Positions 40,001 to 53,278 of a stretch of DNA of 64,000 bases are shown here, piece by piece. The DNA is taken from contig CM034100.1 in assembly GCA_019914945.1 (NCBI GenBank), forward strand, positions 13,775,096 to 13,839,095, given 5' to 3'. This DNA comes from Typha latifolia (taxonomy: Eukaryota > Streptophyta > Magnoliopsida > Poales > Typhaceae). The position numbers and the translations under genes are program-made. The notes under the pieces are model-generated. The model searched no databases. It was given only the letters and a program-made list of their open reading frames with translations, and had not been told where the DNA came from. Each line of letters opens with the position of its first letter. Position 1 is the stretch's first letter.

Positions 40001-43000
40001 AAGAAAGTAGTGTTCTTTATAAGTATATTTGAAGAAAGATAATGGCATAATGTACTGAGTACTGACCTTGAGAGTCCTCATGTAGTGTCCAAGATCACGC
40101 AGCAGACTCTCTTTCTGATTGTGATTGAAATTTGGTTCTGAATGGATGGCCCGATCATAACTTAATAAACGTTCTTTTGTTATCCCATTTGTCTTCAATG
40201 TATCCCAGTAAACATTAATATCAAAATCGCTTTTAATATAATCAATAAGTGCCTGAAAATAGAAATCATGGTCAGAGAGTCTGATAGAAAAAAGGGTTTA
40301 AACATTCAACAGCCCACACATCAAGTACCTGACAGATTACTACATCATCTGGGCTCGTGTTATTATGTAGCTTCTGGTGCCATTCTTCCATCATTCCACC
40401 TTTGCACTCATTGTTTCTCTGTCATAACAAAAAACTACTGATGATGCATCTAGCACAGCCAAGTCATGGACCAGCTTTTCCTTTTTCTCATCATAGATCA
40501 ACCGCATAAGATCATATCATCATAAATAGATGATCTATTGATTAATGATGCATACCTGGATTACTAAGATCTCATCACGAATACGTTGACCAACATCGCC
40601 TTCACCTCCACGACCAACAGTGGACATGATCATCCTTAGAGTCTCTCTGTACTGGGGACAGGTTTTGTACATATTCTGAAGCTGGTCTGTTAGCCTATCT
40701 TGAGCTTTACTGATCTCACTGCAATTGTGAAATTGTAGGTTTAGATATAAAAAATACAGTATATGATCAACCAAAAAAGGCTTTTTCAGAAACTATATCA
40801 GCAGAAGTAACGAATTTCTGATTATCTCCAAAAGATATAGAGAGAAGAAATATCATGTCACACAGTTGCTTGCTATTGGATTATGTTGAATGGAAATCAC
40901 CGCCATTTAAATCAGGAGGTTCTGATCCGTAATTTCATAATTCTTGGACCAAGTTCATGCTCTTTAGAAGTTTTTAAAAAACCTATAAATTAGGGATTGT
41001 TCAATTAACCCACTCTTTCACTTGCCATTTGTAGTCAGCAACTTCAATCTCAGGAAATATCATAGTGATGGCCAGGTCTATTTGTAGTACTTGGTTTAGT
41101 TGCACATACATGTTAGTCTTTTCCTTCTGCACCATTTGTTCAAAGTTTAAAATTTTCAAGTTTTTTTAGCAGAGAGAATTTAATCTAGCCGTTCTAAGGA
41201 AGAGTAATGTAAATTTCTTTGTTAATTTTAAATTTTAAACAAGATGTGAGCAAGAGATTACCGTGGCTTGACATTATAGTTCTTGTTCCATGTAAGTTGT
41301 CTTGTGGACATGAATCTCAACCAAACAAGAAGTCCAGCAAGACCTAATTGTCCAGCATCTTTGGCCTCCTCGGCTAGATCTGCCACAATGTTGAATCTGA
41401 GAACAAAAGAATAATCAATTATTACTAGAAAGATGGACATAATTATGCAGAGCAAAGAAATGTTGGAGTAGCATATGTAGTTCTCCCTTGACACTGACTC
41501 TCCCTAAGAAGTTTCAGTCACACATTAACCCATAATTTTTGTTTCCAAGCATAATGATTACAAAACCATAGCAATCAAGTTAGAACCTTCTTATGTAAAT
41601 TTTGGACAGTGTAAAGAGAAACTTCTTGAACTAACATCACTTTGACAAGGATTATATTCAAGCTTAACTGAACAGAAATATCTAATTGTAAGACAAAATT
41701 CAGTGAAAAATGAGACTTTCATCTATTCTAGCTAATAAAATTTTGGTATCACAAGGTTCCTGACTTATAAACATTTGAAGACTAAGCAGTTTCATGACGC
41801 CTAATAATACTAAAGAATTTCATCATCAAACACTGAAAAAGAAAGTGGGAGAACTAATCAATTTAACTGCTGTCTTATCAATAAGAACAGGTGTAACTGT
41901 GTAATATCCAGAAAAAAAAATTAGAGGAAGGGTCAAGTGCGTTGCACATGCCTTCTTCCTATTCTTCTCTTCTTTTCGTAACAACTCTGATCCACCATCC
42001 ATTGGCCTAACCCTAAGAATTCTTCTCTTTATAAACTCTAGCCCTACTCCTCCTTACCATGCCATCATCACCCTCTTCTTCCTTTTCTTCTCCTTCCTCC
42101 ATACCTTGCCAAAGTATTTGTTAGATTCGACTGTTAGGGTGTCACTGGAGCAATCGTAGTCCACCTCTCAACTCACTCATAAATCCTCTTCCATCTCCTG
42201 CATTTAGTTTCAATTTAATTGTGTAGAGAATAGTGTAGCCCTATTTTCATATTTGCAGCTTGTTGGCAAAGTGCATTGGTCGACGGCTTCGGGTCATTGT
42301 CGGACATGTCTGGGTCCTTTGGGAAGCTTCGCCACGTCTTCCTTGTGTTTTGAGCAATGATGGTCGTATTAGTAGCACGTGTCGTGCTATGCCGATGGTA
42401 GCATGGCATGCCCCTGCATGCCACTGATACGTATTTATAATATTTTAAAAAAATATTTAGAGATATTTTTGGATCTTCAATATGTCAATTTTTGGTCTTT
42501 TATTTAAATATATATATTAAAACCTACATGATAGTTTTTTGTTTATAATTATTCTTTTAGCATGAGGTTCGTTACATTTATGATAAATCTGTTATTAATA
42601 AGTATTTTGTATAGTTGCAACAAATCAAAATACATAATGATAAAAAAGACTATGTAGCTTAAGAAACGAAAAATTCATACCATCAGTTGAAAACTATATA
42701 AAAGAATTAAATTAAACCAAGGCAAGTGTGAATTGTTAGACCTGTGCATAAGAGATCTCTGAGCCTCAGTCTCCAATTCTGCTATCTTATCCAGCAAAGC
42801 TTTTGCAGTGCCCCTACCATCCCCAGCATCCTTTTATTGGAAAAAAAATGAAAATTCATTGTCAGAAAAAGATCTAGATTATTCAATCATGTGAAATCTT
42901 ATCTTAATGAACCCACAAAAAGACATAAAAGAAATGTCTACCTTTCTACTCTCTTTAGTTTCACTACTGAAATCAATGTAAAAGTCGGAGCCGTTATTAT

Positions 43001-46000
43001 TGATCCATATTTCATTAGAGCAAAGAACAAAGGGCAATCCCTTGTAATTCCCTCCATCAAGTTCTATCTCAATACTCTGCATTTGAGAATAATATTTGTT
43101 ATGGAAAGACCTCAGGAATAAACTAGAAATATGGCATTTAAGAAAATTTTCTGCAACATGTTAATAAACAGTCTCGACTGAAAGATCTTGAACTGATTAG
43201 CTGTCCTCTGTAAAATGCAGATATCATTTTTGGTTAATGAATGGATTCAGAAAGGTATCCATACCTGATAAACTAAGCCTGCTAAGGAAGCCTCAATAAA
43301 TGGCGTCTCACATGCCTTTTCTAGTAATGTTGAACCTGAAGGCACTGTATCTGGAGGAGGTACCTGAATGATCAACAATTACCTTGTGAACAAAAGGGGG
43401 ATTTGGCACAAGTTACAGTGCCGTGATTCTGTGAGTAGCCTAGAGAATAGGTACTAAACATGAAAGGTAAATTTTAAACCACAATTTTACCATCCATTCT
43501 CTAGCTTTTCCTGATAGTGACCAGTGAAGAATAAGTGGCCCATTATGAGTTGTGGCAAAATGAACTTTTGTCTTACCAAAAGCACTGACGACAGTTACCT
43601 TCAAACCAGGAAAGAATTGGTATGCATACAATGTCAATAATTAAGAAATATGAGTAACAAAGTATTGAAGAATGATGTTCGGAATTAAGATCCCTAACCA
43701 GAAGCCCTTTGTCATCTAGTTTAAAGAGTTCCTTTTTGAGAATGATAGAACCTTCCTGCTCCTCTATAGCCTTTGAGAAGAGCTCAAGCACTGTTGGGGA
43801 TTTTGGTGAGACATACACTTTCTCTTCTACAGTTTGTGGAGCATGTTTATTAAGGAGGTGCATGATATCCCTTTCTTTGCGCTGTATTCTTTCCACAGAA
43901 AAATACTTCTTAGTCTTCAGCTGTTTGGAGACTTTACTCTGTATGTTTCCTTTCAAGATTTTTTTCCTTAGGTCCACGATAGAAGTTCCTTTCTCTACCT
44001 CAAGTTGCAGCTCTTTCCGTGCTTCCTCAAACTCTATCTGTTCAACATGAAACCAAAGAGATTTCAAGATTTTGTCGAATGGAGGTTCTTTATGTTGATA
44101 GACGGATGTATTAGTCATTCGCTCCAGCATAACTAGTTAAATAAACAAAATATCTTGAGAATTGGTGAGATATAGGAACATAGAGCATTACAAGTTGCTT
44201 TTCTGGAGGATAGTTTGGTTTTCCAGCTTTTTCCCATCGTACATATGCCTGCACTTGCACGAGGTCCTCTGGAATTTCACTTTCAACAGTAGCAGACTTA
44301 GTTCTACTCTCTTTAGCCTCGGGCTTTTTTGTCAGCCTTGCTCGCAGCTGCTCCACAGAAGCACCCCTGTTAATTTCCTCTAGCAATTCAGCCCTTGCAG
44401 CTTCATACTCCTCCTGAAAGATGTCATGGCTTGCCATCTTATTAAATATTTCCAGTGAAAGATGATATTGAATATCTAAACTGGAATTATGAAAAACCAA
44501 AGTCATTCTGTTAAATGTAGAGAAAAGCCTTTGTTCACAATTTACGAAGTGTGCCTTAGACCAGATCAACCAAATCTGCTTCTTACATAAGGCACTCTAA
44601 AAACTTCCTGGTGAATTCACCAGCATAATGAAAATTAAGAGATGTAGAATAGCCGATATGGTTGATAGCTACAAAGAATGAAAATATAGTTACTTTTTAT
44701 CAAGAAAGGCAACTATGTATAAGAAATGGGAAGCAAAAGGTTCATTTGAAAGGTGTTTAAAAAAATGTCAAGATAACAAGTAAAGGAGAAATAATCTGGC
44801 TAACTATCTAGTTAGATTCAGGACTTGGAGGCCAAGATAGTCTTTGGAAGACAGTTAAACATGAATGCAAAATTACCTAAAGAAATTAATCTTTTATTTG
44901 CCTATCAAATTATTAGAATATAAAATATAAAAATTATTATTCTCTAACAGCTTAAGTTTTTAGAGTAGTTAATGAGTTAACATAATACTAAAACAAGAGG
45001 TCCTGAATTTAAATTCTTATAGATCTTTCTATTATATAAAATATAACAGCTCATACTTAAGTCAAATCCACTTTTTAAGTCTATCAAAATATCTCAAACC
45101 CTAGAAGTGAGGGATAATATTAGAATATAAAATATAAAAATTATTATTATCTAATAATTTAATTTTTAGAATAGTTGGTGAGTTAACACAAATATATAAA
45201 ATATTTAAACTACTAAATTTATCACATATCCCCTCTCTCATTTCCTTCCGATAATTTTCTTGTCTAGATAACACCAAAATAATAAAGCTACTTAGAAGGA
45301 TTAGACAAATCTGTAGAACGGCCTCCAAGTTGACATCAACCCTTAAGAACCCTTAAGAACCATTGTCAAGTTGCTGACCAGTTTTTTAGGCAAGAGAAAA
45401 CTGAAAACAAAAGTATGATAGGAAAACTGAATCTTACTGGTCATGAAATTAATCTAAAATAACCTGATAAAAGACTTGAAAAACAGCCATATCAAAGAGA
45501 TATCCACAATAACAAGGATTACCCATTGCAGTGCATTGCAATGTATCCAGTTTTGAGCCAAAATCATGTCACAGGAGCAAAACTGGATCACAATTACGAT
45601 GGATCTATCACTACAAGGCTGCATTTTCAAGATCAAGGCATAAAATAAGGGACTTATATATGGTCTAACTGAAATGTGGTGATGAGCTATCAATCAGGTA
45701 TTGAGGATGAACCAATCTCACACCATGGATGTGAAACCCTAGCCTTATTTATATGCTATATGTGTGTCTGGTTCCATGCATCAAATGCCAACACTATATA
45801 AAGTATATCATTAGTATTTAGTGTTTAATATTGGTGACTGGAGCTAAGGATGTGTGTGTATGTAACACATTAGACAAATTCGCCAAATCCAAAAAACAAT
45901 ATGAATGAATTGAACATCTATAAACAGCTTCATGATGCAGATGCTTCCATGCAGGGCCTTTTTGGGTTTTGCTTCTTATATTAAATATTATCATATTGTC

Positions 46001-46233
46001 AGCAAACAGAGAGCAGATCTTGCCTTCTCCTGATCAGGTGCATACATTTGTTTTCCCTTTCTTTCCCACCTAAGATATGCTTGGATCTGCACAAGATCTT
46101 CTGGTACTGTAGCATTAGAACTCGCAATTCCTGAAACATTTTGATTATCCTTGCTGCTTCCTGATAGCTGAACTTGGAAATTCTTGCCATTATTTTTGAA
46201 CCTGTTGAAAGTAAAAGGAAACCAGATTACAAC

Positions 46234-46264
<31 letters not shown>

Positions 46265-48758
46265 GTAGATATATAAATATATTTGTCCTCTCTATAAAAC
46301 AATAATAGGCAGCTGATACTTTGAGCACTGCTTACCATTTATTTCGTGCCTCGTCAACTATTAGAAACTCAACTGCTTGTATCTCAGGATCATCAATCTC
46401 TATTTTCAGCAAAGAGTTGGAACCAGACTGCATAGTTATGAAATAGTTTCTGTTCAGATGAAAGGATGAAAAAAGAAACTAACATGTGAAGTGAAAAATA
46501 ATCAGACTAGAGTTCTTCAGGAGATGGCAGATGAATTTTCTTAGCATCGACTGAAGTATTTCATTTGATAGAACTTACTTTTATAAAGGGTGTCTGTAGA
46601 GCCTTGTTTTTATATGTTCTTGTTCCATCTGGTCTACTTGAAGGAAGAAACCAGTCCCTGTAAAGAAGCAACAGTAGTAAAAGACAGAAGAAAAGAACTG
46701 AAGCCAAAGGTCATGTGTACAAACCCACAAAGAAAATTCCAGCACTAGCAGCTAGCCTTACTCTTTTCTTGGACAAATGGCACCCCAATGGAGAACTAGA
46801 GAGCTACTGCTATTGGTAACTAGAAGGTCAATCTGCGCAGGAGAACCCTGAGAGGGGGCAGTAACGGCAACCTGTTCAGTTATAGATATGAGAATTCAGT
46901 TAGAAAAAGGTTGTTTCTCTATTGAATCAAATTATTTTGCATTTACAAGTGCACTACCTGAAGTTCAGAACTTGAGTCGAGCTCAAATTTTCCCATAAGC
47001 TGCACCAAAAAGGAAGAGTTAGGAAACTGTCATCTTAAGCATTTTGGATATAAAACCAGCATGGATGCAGATGGCTGCAGGAAACCAGCTCATTCATTTT
47101 TATAGTGCTTGATTCTTTCTCATGAATATTTTGATTACATGTTAGCATCAAGCGAAAATCTAATTGTAATTTTGAAGAAATCAACAAAACTCTCTATGTG
47201 AAATGTCACAAATTTCTTTTTCATGTGAGAACTAAATCCATTTTTCTTTTTAATCCTTTAGGTGTACATAATATTTTATAAGTAGAGATGATTAAAAAGT
47301 TCAACAACCAAAGTAGCATAGCTCAAGAAAAGAAGAGCTTTTTAATCTTGATCTTGATCAGGTTACAGAGCACCATTTCTCAGTGCATTGTCCGTCAAAG
47401 TTCATCCAGGTAGTACAGCAGGGCGCCCTTTGTTTGAAAAAGGGTTAATTTGTCAACTGCTAGATAAAAATGCAAGACACAGTAGGACAAGTGATTCTCC
47501 AGAACTCTTAGATTATACAACGAAATTATCATAAAATTCTTAAGTGCATAAGATATATAGTGGCAAAAGAATAACATAGCCATTTTGCTAGTGATTGAGG
47601 GGCATGGACTCTCAGGTGTTTATTGAAGCCTATGCAAGAATTGAAACCTAGTGGATCAATATATCCCAAGGAAGAACCAAAGAACTGATTTAAAAATGAA
47701 AAATGACAAAAGGACAGGCTAATGTAGAGGGAAGAAGATGCTGAGGCAGATTTCTGGTAATAAACAGAGAGGTACATAAGGAAAGGAAAAAAAAAAAGAA
47801 TACTAGGATATGATTTCAAACTTGAATACCAACTACTGTCCTGGATTGGAGAGCTGACTAAAGGAAATTATACTGAGAAGAAACTTGGAATGTGAGTTCA
47901 AATCCACAGGTCAAAATTTTCAAGGATTTAACATAGAAGGATATTAAAATAAGAAAAACGAATTCCTAATTTGCATCATGGCATACGTATTCTGGTATAA
48001 TAGAATTAAAGTGCTTCTATAACAAACATCACGATGTGAGGCAAAAAGCAAGAACAGCCTTATCACTTATGCCCCTGTGATGATCAAGGCATGGCAAATC
48101 AACAGAGGTGCACTAGAAACAAAATATTGAGAGAACATCATAAACTATGTTCACAATTGCTGGTTCCTGCATAATTGATCTATAACGTTGAAAAAGCCAT
48201 CATCTTGTTCTAGCGCGTGATAGCTCCTGTGACGTGCATTTGTCATCCAACAGTTACAGTAGCACGAGAAGTAGGGGGGCAAAGAAGTGCCTACCCAGAA
48301 GAGTGCGCAAACCATCACATGATGAAAACGCCTATCATCCCTTGGTTCGTGATTTATTTCAAGATCTTCAGAGAATTTTCAAGTAAAAACTGATACCTTT
48401 TATATGTGATCGTTTGAAACGAGATTAAGATTCTAATTTTAGCAATTCTGCTACAAGCTACCGTCACGGTTAAAGTATCAAACAGGTGTGGAGCGTATTG
48501 TATCACCTCGGAAGAACGATCTGGCGCCAAAACAGCACAAGGAACCATGGAAACGGCTCTACGCCTTTGATTCAAGGATTTCGTCGTCGACGAACTCAGC
48601 TTGCTCCCAAGGAAACCGTGCTCTGCCTTCGACGCAGTCGGAATCCCACACAGCAAACTCGGAGAGCTCCCCTGGTGTGATCTACTATTCGGGTTCCCCA
48701 CAGCACAAGGCCGGCAAAGAGCTCGCTGGGGCAAGCAATGTCCCACCGTGTTGCTCAT
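31010..48758 (-). CDS. GWD1: Alpha-glucan water dikinase (starch phosphorylation), complete
   Basis: Thirty-three exons, right to left: 48507-48758, 46958-46999, 46762-46871, 46579-46657, 46336-46427, 46024-46201, 44192-44413, 43699-44037, 43491-43598, 43265-43363, 42942-43076, 42742-42830, 41262-41396, 40556-40718, 40329-40418, 40067-40252, 39380-39442, 39248-39310, 39093-39152, 38737-38889, 38531-38614, 37122-37298, 36951-37057, 36609-36822, 36390-36493, 36065-36203, 35701-35826, 34204-34314, 32641-32739, 31732-31905, 31560-31652, 31351-31466 and 31010-31214. Phases all agree, giving 4407 nt and 1468 aa, near potato R1 in length. A plastid transit peptide occupies about residues 1-77. Two CBM45-type starch-binding modules follow (LVLHWGA; LILHWSL). 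The phosphohistidine domain has MPDVLSHVSVRARN with the catalytic His at about 1071. The C-terminal nucleotide-binding domain has FRSDSNGEDLEGYAGAGLYD and ends VVQTRPQM. The enzyme moves the beta-phosphate of ATP to C6 of glucan glucose in plastids, opening starch to breakdown. Exon 6 uses a GC donor. Confidence 0.97.
37490..38065. repeat. Dispersed repeat, copy A (GWD intron 21)
   Basis: Left part 37505-37680 is clearly homologous, in the same orientation, to 42370-42545 in another GWD intron: shared CATGCCCCTGC(G/A)TGCCACTG, then ATATTTTA..., GGTCTTCA, TGATTTAAATAT and AAATCCTAC-like blocks. The right end (37955-38065) carries GTGTCGATCAGCAC, GTGCCACTGGCAT and GGCATGGGGAGTGCCGACC, echoing the left end. 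AT-rich filler lies between. No coding sequence. Confidence 0.5.
41935..42550. repeat. Dispersed repeat, copy B (GWD intron 12)
   Basis: The 42370-42545 part is about 170 bp homologous to 37505-37680 (see copy A). The upstream 41935-42340 part is pyrimidine- and GC-richer than the intron and shows CCTTCTTCC/CTTCTCC runs like those in the 59.7-60.0 kb repeat. Inserted in the 1.3-kb intron between GWD exons 13 and 12. Confidence 0.5.
44915..45200. repeat. Paired LTR-like direct repeats in GWD intron 6
   Basis: About 75 bp beginning TTAGAATATAAAATATAAAA and containing TTTTTAGA(G/A)TAGTT..TGAGTTAACA occurs at 44911-44986 and again at 45119-45194, same orientation. The spacer ends in GAAGTGAGGGATAATA before the second copy. 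The wording (TGTTAGAATATAA..., TGAGTTAACA) resembles the ends of common plant Copia-type LTRs, so this may be remnants of nested or tandem LTR pieces. No internal coding region survives. Confidence 0.45.
46234..46260. repeat. (CA)n microsatellite in short GWD intron 5
   Basis: Thirteen or so CA units (GT on the coding strand) lie about 32 nt upstream of the exon 6 acceptor, within a 134-nt intron. Confidence 0.9.
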
Positions 48759-49250
48759 GTTCCTAAATCATACACCAACCTGCACACAAATCGTACCGAA
48801 TTCGCATCACCGAATCGAGCAGGGAAACCGCGAATCGAGACTAAAAAAACTTTTGGAAAATATTCGAAAGAGAATACCAGATTGAGCAAGCGAGGAGATC
48901 GGTCAAGGAAATGGAGGTGAGGCAGTGAGTGATTAAGAAGAGCTTTCGAGCGTTCTCTCTCGTCGTCGGGATTTGAAAAAATATCAACAAGTATATAGAG
49001 AGCTCGTGAGATATGAATGAATAAATAAATTATTTAAAAGAAAAGAAAAAGTAAAAGATGGACGAGGCGATCACAGGAATTGGCGGAAGCGCTCTATCTC
49101 GATTGTAGCGTTTGACGCTCTCTAGGAGAAGGAGATTGTCTGTAGAAACGTACGCAGGAATTTCTTGCATCGGACTACTTGGAAGATTTCTATCGGATGC
49201 CATATTTTTCTCGCTCTCCTTTTTCTTTCGTTAAATCACAATAAAACTGT
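48759..49250 (-). promoter_or_regulatory. GWD 5' UTR and proximal promoter
   Basis: Upstream of the GWD start codon. It is more GC-rich than the flanking intergenic DNA up to about 49190. No clear TATA box position could be fixed, and a 5' UTR intron cannot be excluded. Confidence 0.4.
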
Positions 49251-50228
49251 AATAGGTTATTTTAGAAAGCGCTTTTACAAATCACACCCTATATTTTATT
49301 TATTTTATAATTTAACTCTTCATTTTTTTCTGTAATTCCGACGTTATTTTATAAGTACCTAAATTATCCATCTTCTTTTGTCCTCTTTTTTCTCTTAAAA
49401 AAAAAAAAGAGGAGGAGGATGAGGGAAAAATATGAGGAAAGATAGTGGTGACGACGGCAACGACGACAACAATGATGATGGTGAAGGAGGTAGGTAAAAA
49501 AGATGGTGGACATATAAAAAATGAAAGAGAATTGTGGGAGGTATTTTAGTAACTTGGTCAATGTTAATTAGTCAAAATAACGTCAGGGTGTTAAATGAGA
49601 ATTATAAGAGAAAATCAGGAGTCGATTTACATAAAATTCTTAAAAGACAGGATGCGAATCATAAAATAAATAAAATACAGGGTGTGATTTATAAAAAAAC
49701 TATTTTTTTTTTAGACAAATCAAAGGTTAAATCAGGGTTTTGTTGTTAATATTTTGATGAAAATGCTTGGATCGAATTAAAAATAATAAAAAGATTAGGC
49801 GTAAATCGAGAAAAAATAACACTTAAAAAATATAGCCTTTTCTTCTTAAAAGTGTGAAATAACCGTTTTTGACGGTAATCAGGCTGCCAGGCATACGTAG
49901 AGGTAAGAATTTGCTGCACTCTCGGATGGTGATGCAGTCGATCTACGGCCACTTGGCAACGCACAAGTTGAAGCCACTGTATGCTTGCTGTTCTAAACCG
50001 TGCAGCTTCCATTATCGACACGTCTCAAATCCATTCCTCTACGTGTGGACGAAGGTTCTCAGAGGCGCATCACGTGGCTTTCAACCTTCCAAAACGAGAG
50101 GACGGCCATGAGAAAGAAGGGATGGGATCATGGGACCCGACCCGTTAATATCTCAGATATTTTTCCTATTATATATGGAATTATTTTATCATTATATTAT
50201 TGGTTTGAGTTGTGACACTCTTATCTTC

Positions 50229-50231
<3 letters not shown>

Positions 50232-50288
<57 letters not shown>
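50232..50288. repeat. (AT)n microsatellite
   Basis: About 28 uninterrupted AT units. Confidence 0.95.
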
Positions 50289-50290
<2 letters not shown>

Positions 50291-50607
50291 ACAGTAATAA
50301 TGCTGGCAAGTCTTCTGTGAGACTGACTCTCTCAATTATCAAATAATTATCTTACTCTTAATTTTTATTTTCTCTAGAACAATCTCAGAACATTTTAATT
50401 TATCTCTTCTTCTTTTTTCGACATTTTCAAGTTCATTGAAGCTAATTTTCATTTAAGTCCTCCTCAGCATACAAAGTTATATAAGTAAGACATGAACGGC
50501 CAGCAATGTGAGAAGTAGCTGCTGCTAAGTAGGAGCCAAAGTAAAGAGTTTGTCAACAGTGGTGGTGATTAGAATAAGTTTGAGAGATTCTTGAATAAAA
50601 GTTGGTA

Positions 50608-50680
50608 ATATATATATATATATATATAATGTTAAGATATACATAGGAGGAGGAGGAGGAGGAGGAGGAGGAGGAGGAGG
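50608..50680. repeat. Compound (TA)n and (GGA)n microsatellites
   Basis: A TA tract at 50608-50629 is followed, after a 16-bp spacer, by about twelve GGA units at 50646-50680. Confidence 0.92.
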
Positions 50681-52467
50681 TATTCTCCGACCAGCAAAAG
50701 ACTTCCTCAGAAAGAAACAAAGTTGATAAGGGAATGCTTTGCTTTCTTAAAAGGAGGATAATTAATAGCGGACACTTACCCACCACGGAAGCAATCCCAC
50801 GTCTCTTTAGCGTGGAGTGATGGATATGTTTCTTCTTCTTTTTTTAAGGTTAAATAAATTTTATTCACATAGTTATGCATAAAATTATCTTTATTTTTAT
50901 AAATTTTTTTTTAATTAAATTAGTCTCTAATTTATGAGTAAACTAAAACAATTAATATAGTCCACATAAATTAATAAATTGCAATATTACTAAAATATCT
51001 GAAGTATTCTTTTGTTCTGTTGATAAATAAATATATTAGTAATTTGATCGATGCTGCAGCCGTGAGGTGCCATGCCATAGAAAGTAAATTCTACAGATTT
51101 AACTTATTTATCTTTTGATTGATTAGAACAAGTAATTATTCTATTTGTGTTCTTTGTGAAGCGAAAAATATGTCAGTAAAATGAATAAAATTTTATTAAA
51201 AGAGAACCACTGAGATGAAAAGGAATGGGTCTTCTGATGAACAAGAGTCAAAGAGGTAATATATATATAAATCATAAATGCGTGCGATAGTAGCAGCTAC
51301 GGACCCCATTGAAGCACCGTGAAAGTACGCAAAAGAGAATTTAATTTGACACATGATGTGAGTGGCTCTTAAAACATAATAATATCTCCAGATTATTTAC
51401 AAAAAAAAAATTTATTATAAAAATAGAGAGATTATTACAATTATCAAAAAATAAAAATTCATATAAAAATCTCCAGGCAGGCACATTGTACACATGCGTG
51501 CAAATTTGAGCTATCACCTACATTCGTTTTATTGTTTCTTTATGAAAAGTCTTTAGTCATACAAATCCACTAGTTTAAGAGAGATAGATTAACATTACTC
51601 TAATTATTACACAATAGGAGAAAATAAACGTCAGATCAGAGGGTGATTAACTAGCTAACTATAGCTTCATCGCAGCCGTCTCGAATATAAAAGCAACCGA
51701 GAGAAAAAAAAAACATAGAAATTTAATGCTGCACCACCCAAACTGACTTATCCTTTTAGGATGTTATAAAGCTTGTTTGGTTTGAGGTTAAGTCTTCTAA
51801 CTTGATTAATTAATTTTATTTGTTAGTTTTAATTATTTAAAAAATAAAATTGATTAAGTATAAAAAATTTGACCATGAATAAGTTTCAGAGACCTATTTG
51901 AACTCTAGAAGCAAGAGGAGGAGACGAATGAAAGGCTTAATAATAGGCTCAAGTATGGGCTTGTTTGCACCCCAATATACATTGGAATGTAGAATAACTT
52001 TTACTAGCTCACTAAAAATTAGGCGTGTAATTGAGACGTGCTTTGGGTTGGTTGATTTCAATTTAACGCCTAACAAATGAACTGAACTGCTCACTAAGTA
52101 GTCGGCTCCACTCCATTGGTTCACTGAATTATGATAGCCTTAATAAATTACATAATAAAAAAAATTTAATATTTGGACTGTAAGATTTGGGTAGGGGCCG
52201 CGCATGGCGCGTACCCCCTCTGCCACAAATGATGACGTCCACTCTCCCACTTGGGGAGATGGTAAGCCAGCGCTCCTCCCACGTGCAATGGAGGCCGCTG
52301 GCCTAGGCCATGAGCCTTCTTGATCGCCCATTGACCCCGTCCAGGTAAGTATGATCCTACGTTGCCCCTATCGCTGCTTTTATGCTGCTCCCGACCTCCC
52401 ATACTTGCGCCGCTATCCGATGTGGGACTAAATCGAATGCGGGGGTGTAAACAGATAGGATTAACTT

Positions 52468-52580
52468 TGACCCGACCCGACCCGTTATCGGATTCGGATT
52501 GGGTTCGGATAAAAAATTCCTATCCAATTCGGATACGGATACGGATACGAAATTCGGATTCGGATATGGGTCGAATCTAA
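52468..52580. repeat. Degenerate GGATTCGG / GGATACGG tandem block
   Basis: Starts with CCCGACCCGACCCG, then tandem variants of CGGATTCGGATT, TTCGGATA and GGATACGGATAC. This is a familiar kind of plant low-complexity repeat. It is related in wording to the block in FIP37 intron 13 (9420-9451) and to the short ACCCGACCCG near 50136. Confidence 0.6.
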
Positions 52581-53247
52581 TTTTTGAATTTAAATACAAA
52601 TATCAGTTTATCTGCATATATTTTTGAATGATTTAAAGTTTTTAGTTTGCTAATTTAAATATTGAATATTGATATTGTTACTGACGATTATTATATATTA
52701 TTTGTAGAGATTAATTTTTCTAATTTTTTATGTATTTGACATACAAAAATATATATTTCTTTTAAAACTATTAATATTTTTGTATTAGTTATATTTAAAT
52801 ATTATAATTCGTTTAAAATTAAATCAACATCCGTTTAAGATCCGATCTTCTATCAAAAAATTATCCGTATCATTTTAGTTAGGATATAGTTTTAAATATT
52901 GCTATCAGTCCAATATTATATTCAAACTAAATATATGGACCTTAACGTACCTGGCCTGCTAGGAGAGCCCAACTACAGAAGAAACTCTTCTTCTGAGAAA
53001 TAAATAAATTTTTTTATAGGGATAAATGTAAGAAGATGGGGTTTAAATTGCAAATAAATCACTAAAATATAGGAATTTTATAATTAGGGACTAGTTTAGA
53101 AATCTTTGCCGAGAGGAAACAAAGGTAACATAGCACACAGAGATCATCGCTAGGAGGAAATCGGCGGTAATCCATCAAATTGTATTCAAATTGTGTTTTG
53201 CTACTACTATCATTCGTTCCATTGGATGATGAACTTAGGAATCATAT

Positions 53248-53271
<24 letters not shown>
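53248..53271. repeat. (CT)n microsatellite
   Basis: Twelve or so CT units. Confidence 0.9.

Positions 53272-53278
<7 letters not shown>

Noticed and set aside
43709..44050. Plus-strand open frame of 113 codons over a GWD exon
   Set aside because: Antisense shadow of GWD exon 8, whose minus-strand frame matches the known protein.
48486..48885. Plus-strand open frames opposite GWD exon 1
   Set aside because: Shadows of the GC-rich transit-peptide exon on the other strand.
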